64,000 nucleotides of DNA from JAXLYE01 sp046351595 (GTDB lineage Bacteria; Myxococcota_A; Polyangia; Palsa-1104; JAEUJZ01). Below, piece after piece: positions 51,062 to 60,900 of this stretch (its first letter is position 1; each line of letters opens with the position of its first letter). The stretch lies in assembly GCA_046351595.1 (NCBI GenBank), contig JAXLYE010000003.1, forward strand, positions 1,298,136 to 1,362,135, in the 5' to 3' direction. Position numbers and translations under genes: made by a program. The notes below the pieces were generated by a model. That model was not told the DNA's origin, made no database searches, and worked only from the letters and a program-made list of their open reading frames with translations.

Positions 51062-51409
51062 CTATTCCTTCAGCGACTTCTCCAGCCCCTTCAACGCATC
51101 GTGCAGGACCTTGCCGCCGGCGCGCACCGCGGCCCCGGCCATGCAGCCCACGCCCTCGCCGCAGCTCTGCGCCTCGTCCAGGCACTTGAGCGGCTGGGTC
51201 AGGGCGTCGGGCCCGCCGGCCTCCTTCAGGCCCTGCATCTGCTCGACGCACTGCTTGATGTCGTCGGGCTTGTCCTTGCCGGCGCTGCCGCACAGGCGCG
51301 CCAGCTTCTCGCAGCCCCGGACCTCGGGCGTCTTGATGAACGTGAAGTACACGAACACGGCCCCGGCCAGAATGCCGAGCACGACGAGCAGGCTGAGCAC
51401 CTTCCGCAT
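51062..51409 (-). CDS. Small anchored Cys-containing exported protein
   Basis: A 115-residue protein. N-terminal membrane segment (LSLLVVLGILAGAVFVYFTF), then ~90 external residues with six Cys (CEKLARLCG, CVEQ, CLDEAQSCGEGVGCMAG), probably in disulfides. No family is recognised. The ATG at 51409 follows aaggggaag. Convergent with the DUF5682 gene. Confidence 0.65.
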   Translation of the reverse strand: MRKVLSLLVVLGILAGAVFVYFTFIKTPEVRGCEKLARLCGSAGKDKPDDIKQCVEQMQGLKEAGGPDALTQPLKCLDEAQSCGEGVGCMAGAAVRAGGKVLHDALKGLEKSLKE

Positions 51410-51587
51410 GACTTCCCCTTTGCGCTAAGCTGCCTCAACGTACCACGGCTACGGACAGACTCCTAGGGAGTGCGCCTGCCGTCGCTGCGCGGCCGTGACG
51501 TGGGGCGCGGGGAGATGCAGACCGGGATCTGGTGGGCGAGCGATGGGGAGCCAGGCCGCGGCGACTACGTACCGCCGCGGCGCCGGT

Positions 51588-53765
51588 CTACTTCGACTTC
51601 TTGCTGCGGTGGTGCCGCTTCTTGGCCGGCTTGCCGCCGGTATCACCCGCCGCGGCGTCCGCGTCGGCCTTGCCGGCGTCCTTGTCGGCCTTGCCCCGCT
51701 TGCCGCGCCGCTTCTTGCCGCCCTTGGTGTCGGTGGGCTCCCCGCCGCCGGCCGCGCCCTTGCCGGTGCCGACCGCCGGGCCCGAGGCCGCTGCCGCCCC
51801 CGGCTTGCTCACGGTATCGGTCTGCACCTCGGCCTGCGCCAGCGCCGCCGGCTCCAGGATGTGGAACTCGACGCGGCGGTTCTTGGCGCGGCCGTACAGC
51901 GTGGCGTTGTTGGCGATGGGGCGCTGCGGGCCGTAGCCGCGCGCGGTCAGGCGCGACTCCGCGATCCCGTGCTCGACCAGCCAGCGCATGCAGCTCTTGG
52001 CGCGCCGATCCGACAGGTCGAGGTTGTGCTCGGCGTCACCGCGATCGTCGGTGTGCCCCTCGATCGCCAGCTTGGTGATCTCGGGCGTCGTCAAGAGCAC
52101 GTTGGCCACCGCCTGCATGACCGGGAAGCTGTTCTTCAGGATCTCGTCCTTGTCGTTGGCGAAGAACACCGAGCGCAGGATCACGATCTGCCCGCGCTTG
52201 ATCACGACCAGGCCCGGGCACCCGTTCTTCTTCGGATCCGGATCCGGAGAGCCCGGCCGATCCGGGCACGCATCGAGCGAGTCGACGATGGTGTCGGCGT
52301 CGCGGTCGGGCAGCGGGCAGCCGGGCTTGTTGGGATCCGGGTGCACGCTCGCCGGCACGGTCGGGCACTGATCCTGCGCGTCGTAGACGCCGTCGCGATC
52401 CGTGTCCTTGTCGGGGCAGCCGGGGCGCTTCGGATCCGCGTGCTGCGTCGCGGCCTCGGTCGGGCACTGGTCCTGCGCGTCGCGCACGCCGTCGCTGTCG
52501 CTGTCCTTGTCGGGGCAGCCGGGGCGCTTGGGATCGGGGAACTCGCCCTGCGGCTCGCCGATGCACTGATCCTCGCTATCGAGCACGCCGTCGCCGTCCT
52601 TGTCCGGGATCGGGCAGCCGCGGCGCGCCGGATCCGGGCGCTTGCCGCTCGGCACGTCCGGGCACAGATCGTCGCCGTCGATGACGCCGTCGCGGTCGCG
52701 GTCCGGCGGCGGGCAGCCGTGGCGCGCCTTTTCATCGCTCGCCGGGCCGGCCTCCTGCGGGCACGCGTCCTGGTAGTCCCAGATGCCGTCGCCGTCCGAG
52801 TCGATCTTGGGCGGCGGCGGCTTGCGGATCGGCGCGTACGCCAGGCGGAACAGCGCGCGCGCGTCCGGCGTCCCGGGCTCGCGCAGCACGCCGACGCCGC
52901 CGGCCACACCGAGCTGCACCTGGCCGGCGATGTTGTAGTGCGCGCCCAGCAGCACCTCGAGGCTGGTGAAGTCGCGCTTGAAGGCGTTGCCGTTGACCAC
53001 GACGGTGCTCAAGAGCGCCTCGGGCCCGATGGCGAAGCGCCGCACGGTGTCGGCATAGCCGATGCCGGCGCCGAGCTGCACCGACGAGCCGGTCGAGCTG
53101 CCGTCGGGCGTCATGAACGCGCCGAGCGAGGCGTCGGGTCGGTACAGAAAGCCCGCGGTCAGCGACCAGCGCACGCGGTGCGACAGGCCGCCGAGCACCA
53201 GCTTGGGCAGCACGCGCACGTCCGAGTCGCTCGACTGCAGCGGCAGCGAGTCATCGAACTTGCGCAGCGGCACCCAGACGTAGCCGCCCAGGCTGAGCGA
53301 GAACGCGCTGCGATCGGGCTGGCCGAACACGCGCACCATCAGGCCCACGCGCGGGTCGCCGACCGCGACGCCCGAGATCGGGGCCAGGCCGCCGACGCGC
53401 TGCCCGCGCTCCAGGAACGTCATCGGCACCGACGCCGAGATCGTGACCCGATCGAGGAACGACCCGGCCAGATCGAGGTGTCCGATCAGCTGGTGGGTGA
53501 TGATCGACTGCGTCTGGGTGAAGTTGCCGTTGATGTCCGAGAGGCCGAACACCAGCGGGTTGTGGGCGTAGTTCAGCGTCACGCCCGCGGCGAAGTAGCG
53601 CGTCGCCGAGTACCACGGGTGGTCGACGAGGAACGACCACTCTCCGGCCGGCGTCGGCTCGTATCGGTTGAGCTGGAACCCGACGTTCTGCGCGGCCGCC
53701 GGCTCTGCGAACAGACAGAGCACGCCGGCCAGGGCGCACAGGGCCATCGATCGTGCGAGTCGCAC
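51588..53765 (-). CDS. OmpA-family outer-membrane protein with thrombospondin-3 repeats
   Basis: A 725-residue protein. Signal peptide ends EPAAAQN. A beta-barrel-like N-terminal part (~30-310) is followed by six calcium-binding TSP3 repeats (~320-515; DSDGDGIWDYQDACP, DRDGVIDGDDLCP and so on), then an OmpA-like peptidoglycan-binding domain (~530-650; VFFANDKDEI, EGHTDDRGD, LSDRRAKS, NRRVEF). The last ~75 residues are Lys/Gly-rich, unusual for OmpA and possibly disordered. GTG at 53765 has gaggaggg upstream; an alternative GTG at 53798 overlaps the preceding stop by GTGA. Confidence 0.92.
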   Translation of the reverse strand: MRLARSMALCALAGVLCLFAEPAAAQNVGFQLNRYEPTPAGEWSFLVDHPWYSATRYFAAGVTLNYAHNPLVFGLSDINGNFTQTQSIITHQLIGHLDLAGSFLDRVTISASVPMTFLERGQRVGGLAPISGVAVGDPRVGLMVRVFGQPDRSAFSLSLGGYVWVPLRKFDDSLPLQSSDSDVRVLPKLVLGGLSHRVRWSLTAGFLYRPDASLGAFMTPDGSSTGSSVQLGAGIGYADTVRRFAIGPEALLSTVVVNGNAFKRDFTSLEVLLGAHYNIAGQVQLGVAGGVGVLREPGTPDARALFRLAYAPIRKPPPPKIDSDGDGIWDYQDACPQEAGPASDEKARHGCPPPDRDRDGVIDGDDLCPDVPSGKRPDPARRGCPIPDKDGDGVLDSEDQCIGEPQGEFPDPKRPGCPDKDSDSDGVRDAQDQCPTEAATQHADPKRPGCPDKDTDRDGVYDAQDQCPTVPASVHPDPNKPGCPLPDRDADTIVDSLDACPDRPGSPDPDPKKNGCPGLVVIKRGQIVILRSVFFANDKDEILKNSFPVMQAVANVLLTTPEITKLAIEGHTDDRGDAEHNLDLSDRRAKSCMRWLVEHGIAESRLTARGYGPQRPIANNATLYGRAKNRRVEFHILEPAALAQAEVQTDTVSKPGAAAASGPAVGTGKGAAGGGEPTDTKGGKKRRGKRGKADKDAGKADADAAAGDTGGKPAKKRHHRSKKSK

Positions 53766-53794
53766 CGCTGCCTCCCTCCTCACAAGTGTCCCCT

Positions 53795-55951
53795 TCACGG
53801 CTTGGCAACCCGCCGCCGCGAGATTCCAACAGCGCCCAGGAGGAGCCCGAAGAGCGCCAGCCCCAGGGGCGCCGGCCGCGGCGCCTCACCCGTCGCCGCG
53901 CAGCCGAAGCCGCCGCCCGCCGGACGCGCCACCAGCGGCGCCGGGTTGTTCACGGTCAGCGTCGCGGTGTTGTTGCTCATGTCAAGATCCGTGGTCGGCG
54001 CCGAGACCCGCGCCGTGAACGCGAGCTCGGTCGCGCCGAGCGCGGGCACGATGTTGACGGCGATGTTGGGCGCCGCGCCGGCGGGCAGGGTCGCGAGCGT
54101 GCAGGTGAGCCGCAGGTTCGTCGGCTGGCACGTCCAGCCCTGCGCCTCGGTGCTGGCGATGCTCACGCCCTCGGGCAGGTCGAGCTTGACGACGACGTTG
54201 CCGCTGGTGCCGGGGCCGATGTTGGTCACCGCGAGGTCCAAGCGCACGGGCTCGCGCTCCTTGGCCTCGGCGGGGGTGGCCGTGATCGTCACGCCCAGGT
54301 CCGCGACCGAGCAGTAGGGCGCGCCGCCGTAGGGCCCGACCGCGGCCCCGAGCTGCCCGGCGGCTCCGTCGGTGGCGCCGTTGCGCGGGAAGGCCGTCAG
54401 GTCGGCCGAGGCGGTGCTGCCTCCGGCGCCGCCCGCGACCTGCTGCGTGATCGTCACGCCCTGCGGCGCCGCGATGAAGCCGCCGCCGCCGCCGCCGCCC
54501 GGGCCGCTGGCGGTCGCCGTCGCGCCCTGCTGCGCGCCACCGGGGCCGCCGCCGGCCTGGATGGTGATGCCGTCGACCGTGGTCGTGGCCGCGACTACCA
54601 CGGTGCCGCCGCCGCCGCCGCCGCCGCCGCCGCTGCTCGTCGCGGTCGAGGGGGCACCGGGCGCGCCGTCGGCGAGGATCTGGCCGCTGCCGGTGATCTT
54701 GCGCGCGTCGATGAAGACCATGCCGCCGCCCGCGCCGCCGGCGCCGCTGGTGTTCTGGTAATCGTCGCCGCTGCCGCCGCCGCCGCCGAGGAACAGCCGG
54801 ATCTTGGGGTCGTTGGGCACGGGCCGCCCGCCCAGGCCGCCGCGCTCGCGCCGGAAGTCCTCGCCCCAGCTCTGATCACCCGGCGCCACCATCGTCGGGT
54901 CGAGCGCCGCGCCCGAGTACGTGTAGCCGCCGCGGCCACCGCCGGCGAACTGCATCTTGTCGGCCTGGTAGCCGGGATCGAGCAGCCACGCCGCGGCGCC
55001 GCCGGGCACGGTCAGCGGCATCACGCCCTGGCCGTTCCAGGTCGCGATGTCGCCGCCGCCCGCGCCGCCGCCGCCGCCCGCGGCCACGCGGTTGCCGCCG
55101 CCGCCGCCGTTGGCCGCGGCGCCGCGCCCGAACTGACCGGTCAATAAATACTCGCTCTCGTAGCCGGCGATGCCCTCGCCGCGGTTGCCGCCGTCGAGCG
55201 CGCTCATGGTGCGGTAGTAGCTGCCGATGCCGGCGGGCCGCCGCTGCGTGATCGGGTTCTTCTTGCCGCCGCGGAAGCCGCGGCGCGCGACGTCGATGCT
55301 GCCGTCGATCGTCACGGTGTCGCGGACCTGCACCGCGACCACGCCGCCGCGCTGACCGTCCCACGCCGGCGCGGCGATGCTGGCGCCCGCGGCGATCGAC
55401 AGGTTGCTGTACTGCGGCACGCGGATGACCTGGACGCGCCCTGTGGCCTGGTAGCTGTTCTTCAGGCCCCCGCAGCCCGCGTACACGCTGACCTTGCCGG
55501 CGGCCAGGTCGACGGCGGTGACGCCGATGAACTCGTACAGGCCGGCGCTGCGCAGGTCGATCACCGAGCCGTAGCTGGCGCTGTTGGTGGTGTCGATGTC
55601 CGCGCCCTGCATCTGAATGATCAAGAGCAGGTCGTCGACCGCGAGCGGCATCAGCGCGTCCAGCCCAAGCCCGGCCATGCCCGACAGCGTCAGCGACGTG
55701 TCGCCCGGCTTCGCGTCGGCCGCCAGCACCGCGTAGCGGTTGACGATCGTGCCGGCCATGCTGACCGTGAGGTCACCGTCCTTGCCGAGTCCCTCGGCCT
55801 GAGACAGCGCCCCGACGGGAATGTTCGATCCGGGACCGAGCGTCGCCAGCGGATCCGCGGATCCGCACCCCTGCGGACCGCTTGCTAGAAGGAGCAGCCC
55901 CAGCCCCAGACCTAGACCGATAGTCGAGAAGTTTCGCCTGGTTATCCGCAT
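53795..55951 (-). CDS. Glycine-rich surface protein with DUF11 domain and MYXO-CTERM-like tail
   Basis: A 718-residue exported protein. The N-terminus has both a twin-arginine-like motif (TRRNFSTIG) and a lipobox-like GPQGC at ~28-32. Residues ~110-550 are very Gly-rich. A DUF11/CARDB-type domain (~580-680; EPVRLDLAVTNIGPGTSGNVVVKLDLPEG) follows. The C-terminus is FGCAATGE, then a hydrophobic LALFGLLLGAVG and RRR: the Cys-hydrophobic-basic layout of MYXO-CTERM sorting signals. Likely cell-surface and cleaved by a myxosortase-type enzyme. A (ccg) run at ~54606-54632 encodes nine Gly. Directly upstream of the OmpA gene. Confidence 0.85.
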   Translation of the reverse strand: MRITRRNFSTIGLGLGLGLLLLASGPQGCGSADPLATLGPGSNIPVGALSQAEGLGKDGDLTVSMAGTIVNRYAVLAADAKPGDTSLTLSGMAGLGLDALMPLAVDDLLLIIQMQGADIDTTNSASYGSVIDLRSAGLYEFIGVTAVDLAAGKVSVYAGCGGLKNSYQATGRVQVIRVPQYSNLSIAAGASIAAPAWDGQRGGVVAVQVRDTVTIDGSIDVARRGFRGGKKNPITQRRPAGIGSYYRTMSALDGGNRGEGIAGYESEYLLTGQFGRGAAANGGGGGNRVAAGGGGGAGGGDIATWNGQGVMPLTVPGGAAAWLLDPGYQADKMQFAGGGRGGYTYSGAALDPTMVAPGDQSWGEDFRRERGGLGGRPVPNDPKIRLFLGGGGGSGDDYQNTSGAGGAGGGMVFIDARKITGSGQILADGAPGAPSTATSSGGGGGGGGGTVVVAATTTVDGITIQAGGGPGGAQQGATATASGPGGGGGGGFIAAPQGVTITQQVAGGAGGSTASADLTAFPRNGATDGAAGQLGAAVGPYGGAPYCSVADLGVTITATPAEAKEREPVRLDLAVTNIGPGTSGNVVVKLDLPEGVSIASTEAQGWTCQPTNLRLTCTLATLPAGAAPNIAVNIVPALGATELAFTARVSAPTTDLDMSNNTATLTVNNPAPLVARPAGGGFGCAATGEAPRPAPLGLALFGLLLGAVGISRRRVAKP

Positions 55952-56246
55952 CACCTGTTCCCGTGTATAGGGGCGTCCGTGTCAAATAGAGAAGTATGAG
56001 ATTTGATCTTATCATCAGTCTTCCTGTTGAGTTGAGCGATCCACAACAGCCCCGGCGATGTGCGGAATTACCGTCGCTGAGTCGGGGTGTTTTGGGCAAG
56101 GTGTGAGGGATTGCCGGATTCGATAGCTGTGCCAGATTTTGTGGATTCCGGGCATCCTCTTGTGAAATCAAACCGATTCAATACAATTTACCCTCGGGCG
56201 TTGAATGCGAAACAGTCCCTCCTACCTGATTTTGTGAGGCGCAGTT
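55952..56246. other. A+T-rich divergent promoter region
   Basis: About 295 bases between the glycine-rich protein gene (minus) and the Cys-repeat gene (plus). It is clearly richer in A+T than the rest of the window, with gatttgatcttatcatcag and caatacaatttaccc segments. No reading frame is credible. It most likely holds promoters for both genes. I cannot fix -35/-10 boxes. Confidence 0.5.
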
Positions 56247-57707
56247 ATGAAATTCCTTAATCGTTCTGCGGGTTTGACAGGCGTGGTCGGCCTCTTGCTG
56301 TGGGCGCTGCTCTCGGCCGCGTGCGAGACGACGGAGTCGTCGTGCGATGCCACGACCGGGGACCCGACCGCGTCCTGCCAGTCGCTGCAGTGCAGCGGCA
56401 CCATGGCCGACTGCCAGAACGGCGCCACCGACGGCTGCGAGACCAACACCGCGACCGACGTCAACAACTGCGGCGCCTGCGGCATCAAGTGCCCGGCGCC
56501 GGCCAACGGCGAGGCCGCGTGCGTCGACGGCGCCTGCGGCGTCTCGACCTGCGGCACCCGCTTCAAGGACTGCAACGGCAGCGCCACCGACGGCTGCGAG
56601 ATCGACAGCTACCGCGACGTGAACAACTGCGGCGGCTGCGGCAACGTCTGCGCGGGCGGCGCCAACGCCGTCGGCGTGTGCATCCAGGGCAAGTGCCAGC
56701 TCGCCTGTCAGGCCTCGTACCTGGACTGCAACGGCGACGCCAGCGACGGCTGCGAGACCAACGGCGCCGCGGACTCGGCGAACTGCGGCAACTGCGGCAA
56801 CCAGTGCTCGCCCATCGGCGCCACCAACGTCGCCTGCTCGGCCGGCAGCTGCACCAGCACCGCGTGCAGCGGCACCAACCGCACCTGCAAGGCCGGCCCG
56901 ATCGACAGCTGCGAGACCAACACCGCGACCAGCGTCTCCAACTGCGGCGCCTGCGGCAAGGTGTGCGCGGCGGTGCAGAACGGCACGCCCGGCTGCGTGA
57001 ACAGCAACTGCGCCATCGCCAGCTGCAACACCGGCTTCGCCGACTGCGACAAGGCGCTCGGCAACGGCTGCGAGATCGACACCACCAGCAACGTCAGCCA
57101 CTGCAGCGCCTGCGGCATGGCCTGCCCGGCGCTGGCCAATGCGACGCCGGCCTGCGCGGCCAGCACGTGCAAGATCGGCTCCTGCAACAACGGGTTCCAG
57201 GACTGCGACAAGGCGCCCGCGAATGGCTGCGAGATCAACACCACCAACGACGTGAAGAACTGCGGCGCCTGCGCAAAGGCGTGCGCGACCGGCGAGTTCT
57301 GCATCAGCGGCGCGTGCACCTCGGTGCCGCCGACCTGCCGCATGGTCGCGGGGATCCGCTGGTGCTACAACCAGAACGCCTGCGGCCAGGCCTGCGCCGC
57401 GGTCTGCTCCAGCCTCGGTCTGCCGTTCACGATCAGCGACGCGACGTGGTTCGCGGCGCAGGACACCGCGGCCGAGTGCCAGGCCATCAACGACGCCTTC
57501 GCGCTCGGCGGCACGGTCAGCATGGCCAGCTACACGTACGCCTGCTCCGAGGACCAGAACGGCGTGCACGCGGTCCCGGGCGGCCTCCTGGGTCCGCTGC
57601 TCTGCTCGACCTACAGCGGGTGCCCGACGGAGCACCGCACGAACATGGACCAGCTCGGTATCGCTTGCAACCTGAGCTCGCGGCGCTCGCTGTGCCCCTG
57701 CCAGTAG
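56247..57707 (+). CDS. Cys-rich tandem-repeat lipoprotein
   Basis: A 486-residue exported lipoprotein (signal peptide, lipobox SAAC at ~26). Residues ~40-355 are seven imperfect ~47-residue repeats built on DCN..ATDGCE, then NNCGACGxxC and a CxxGxC end; all Cys positions recur, so each repeat is probably a small disulfide-bonded module. The C-terminal ~130 residues (from CRMVAGIRWCYNQNACGQAC) form a separate Cys-containing domain ending LCPCQ. Such repeats are common in myxobacterial surface proteins. ATG at 56247, with only a weak ribosome site (gaggcg). Confidence 0.88.
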   Translation: MKFLNRSAGLTGVVGLLLWALLSAACETTESSCDATTGDPTASCQSLQCSGTMADCQNGATDGCETNTATDVNNCGACGIKCPAPANGEAACVDGACGVSTCGTRFKDCNGSATDGCEIDSYRDVNNCGGCGNVCAGGANAVGVCIQGKCQLACQASYLDCNGDASDGCETNGAADSANCGNCGNQCSPIGATNVACSAGSCTSTACSGTNRTCKAGPIDSCETNTATSVSNCGACGKVCAAVQNGTPGCVNSNCAIASCNTGFADCDKALGNGCEIDTTSNVSHCSACGMACPALANATPACAASTCKIGSCNNGFQDCDKAPANGCEINTTNDVKNCGACAKACATGEFCISGACTSVPPTCRMVAGIRWCYNQNACGQACAAVCSSLGLPFTISDATWFAAQDTAAECQAINDAFALGGTVSMASYTYACSEDQNGVHAVPGGLLGPLLCSTYSGCPTEHRTNMDQLGIACNLSSRRSLCPCQ

Positions 57708-57959
57708 GCCACGCCAGCAGGTCATGACCGCGCCCGGGCCAAGACGCCGGGCGCCCCTCCTCTCGCTCCTCCGCTGCGGCTCTGTCCTCCGCCGCTGAAT
57801 TCCGGCTCTGGGAACTGAGCTGCCCTTGGGCGGCCGGATTCGGCTTATAATCCGATAGGGAATGCTGTCGCCCCGGGCTCCGGCCTGGCTCCCTTGGGGG
57901 GGAGCGTGCGTCAGCGCTGCGACCGTAACGCCCGCCGCGACGGGAGAAACGCGCTCGAG

Positions 57960-60900
57960 ATGGCAGAGACAATCGACTCGCAAGCAGAGGCGCTCATCGG
58001 AACCACGGTCGGTGACTACAAGATCATCGACATCATCGGCAAGGGCGGCATGGGTGTGGTCTATACCGCCGAGCACACCCAGCTGCACAACCTGACCGCG
58101 TGCAAGGTCCTGCGCGCCGAGATCGCGAGCCAGCCCGAGACCGCGCAGCGCTTCCTGCAGGAGGCGAAGTTCGTCAGCCGCATCCGGCACCAGAACCTCA
58201 TCGACATCTTCGACATCGGTGAGCTGCCGGACAAGCGCCTGTACTACGTGATGGAGAAGCTGCAGGGGCGGTCGCTGTCGCAGGCGCTGCAGAGCGGCAA
58301 GCTGGCGTTCCCGCAGATCGTCTCCATCACCAAGCAGATCTGCGCCGGCCTCGAGGCAGCGCACGCGGCCGGCCTGGTGCACCGCGATCTCAAGCCGGAC
58401 AACCTGTTCCTCGTCGAGCGCGAGGGGCAGGATCCGCTGGTCAAGATCATGGACTTCGGTGTCGCGAAGGTCATGGACCTGTCGAACACCGAGGCCAAGA
58501 TCACGCGCACCGGCTACCTGGTCGGGACGCCGCAGTACATGTCACCTGAGCAGATCAACGGCGTGACCGTGGACCAGCGCAGCGACCTCTACGCGCTCGG
58601 CGTGATCCTGTACGAGATGTGCACGGGTGCGGTGCCGTTCCGGGGCGACACGCTGGGCCAGATGCTCATCGCGCACCTGCAGCAGATCATGCCGGCGATC
58701 GACGCGTCGAAGCTCAGCGAGGGTGTGCCCGCGGGCATCGAGTTCATCATCCGCAAGGCGCTGGCAAAGGACGTGGGCGAGCGCTACGCGTCGGTGCAGG
58801 AGCTGAGCGCGGATCTGGACCGCATGGTCGCGGGCGAGCCGACGGAGGCCGCGGCCTGGTACAAGAAGTATCAGCCGCGCGAGAGGACCGCGATCCAGAC
58901 GCTGAGCGGCCACACCACGATCTTCATGCCGACGGGCCCGCAGAGCAAGCGCGGGCTGTGGATCGCGGGCACGCTGGTGCCGGTGCTGCTGATCGGCGGC
59001 GGCGTCGCCGGCTACCTGTACAGCCGCAACCAGCCGCCGCCGGCGCCGCCGCCGGTCGTCAGCAAGCCGCCGCCGCCCAAGCGCGAAGAGATCAACATGC
59101 TCGCGCTCAGGTCGTACGCGCTCACCGTGCTGCAGGAGGGCCTGAAGGACGGCGAGGTGCCGCCGCGCCTGGTCGCCATCGACAGCCTGGCCAAGAGCCG
59201 CGACACGCGCCACCACACGCTGCTCGAGCAGCGCCTGGGCGATGCGGATCCCGCGGTGCAGGCGCAGGCCGCGACCGCGCTCGGGCAGCTGGGGTCGCGC
59301 GCCGCGGTGAAGCCGCTGCAGGATCTGCTCGGCGTGACCACCGAGCCCAAGGTCATCCTGGCCGCGGCCGAGGCGCTGGTGCGGCTCGGTGAGACCGGCG
59401 CCCAGAAGCTCATCGAGAAGATGGCCAAGAGCAAGGCGGATCCGCAGCTGCAGCTGCAGGCGGCGCTGACGCTGGAGGATCTTCTGCCGGGCCACACGCC
59501 GCAGAAGGTCGTGAACCAGCGGCTCGCCAAGTCCAAGGATCCCGAGGAGAAGTTCCAGATCTGGATGCGGCGGGCCAAGCGCGGTGATGCGGCCTCGCGC
59601 GAGGTGCTGGGCGCGCTGCTGACCGACGCCGAGGTGCCGGCCGAGCGCAAGCTGCAGATCGCGGCGGTGCTGGCTCCGGAGCGCACGGAGCCGGTCAAGG
59701 CGCTGCTCAGCAAGACCGCGGCGGAGCCCGGGCCGCAGCAGGTGCTGGCGGCGCAGCTGTCGTGCACTGCCGAAGATCCGGCGTCGCTGCCGGTGCTGCG
59801 CAAGGCGTTCGCCGAGGCGGCGCGGCCCGTCGACGAGCGGCGCATCGCGGCCGAGGGCATGGGCGGCTGCGGCAGCCGCAAGGACGCGAGCCTTCTGGCC
59901 AAGGCGCTGCGCAGCGGCGAGAAGCTGGCGCTGTTGCGGCAGGCCGAGGCCGGCGCCATCCTGCGCCTGGCCAGCGGCGATCCGAGCGTGCTGTCGGAGC
60001 AGAGCCTGACCTGGGCGCAGGCGGCGCTCACCGACGAGAACTGGGCAGTGCGTGAGTCGGCCGTGGCGATGCTCGGCGAGGCGGATCCGCAGCGCGCGGT
60101 GCCGCTGCTCGGGCAGGCGATGAAGGATCAGCGCGCCGAGGTGCGGCAGAGCGCGGCGCAGGCGCTCGGGCGCACCAAGTACCGCGGCGCCATCGCGGTG
60201 CTGAGCGGCGCCATCACCGACGCCAACCGCACGGTGCGGCTCGACGTCCTGCGCTCCATCGGCAAGGTCTCGACGGCCGTGAAGCAGCGCGGCGAGCAGC
60301 CGATCGATCAGGCCACGCAGCAGCAGCTGCAGAAGGCGCTGGTCGCGACCGCGGACACCGGCGATCCGGGCGAGCAGGTCATGGCGGCGGCGACGCTCTT
60401 GCGCATGGGCGACGAGAGCCGCAAGGACAAGCTGAAGCAGGGCCTGGCCGCCGACGATCCCGAGGTCAAGAAGCTGGCCATCGCCGAGGCCTCCGCGGAT
60501 CCGGAGCTGAGCAAGACCAGCCTCACCGGGCTGCTCACGGACAAGGCGTTCGCGGTGCGCTTCCAGGCCGCGTGCGAGCTCGCGGACCAGGGGCGCAAGG
60601 AAGGCGTCGGCGTGCTGCGCGAGGCGCTGGACAAGGGCGGCGCCGACGGCTTCCGCGCCTTCGGCCTGCTCAAGAAGCTGGGTGAGACCGCGGCGCCGCC
60701 AAAGGATCTGGTGGCGCTCTTGAAGAACGAGGACGCGGGCGTGCGCGCCAGCGTCGTCGAGACCGCGACCAACCTGCCGCCGGCGGACGCGGTGCCGGTG
60801 CTGCGCCAGGCGAGCAAGGACGCCTCCGCGGTGGTGCGGCAGAAGGTCCTCTTGGTGATCTCCGGCTGGTCGCCCGCGGACGGCACGGCGTCGGGGCTGC

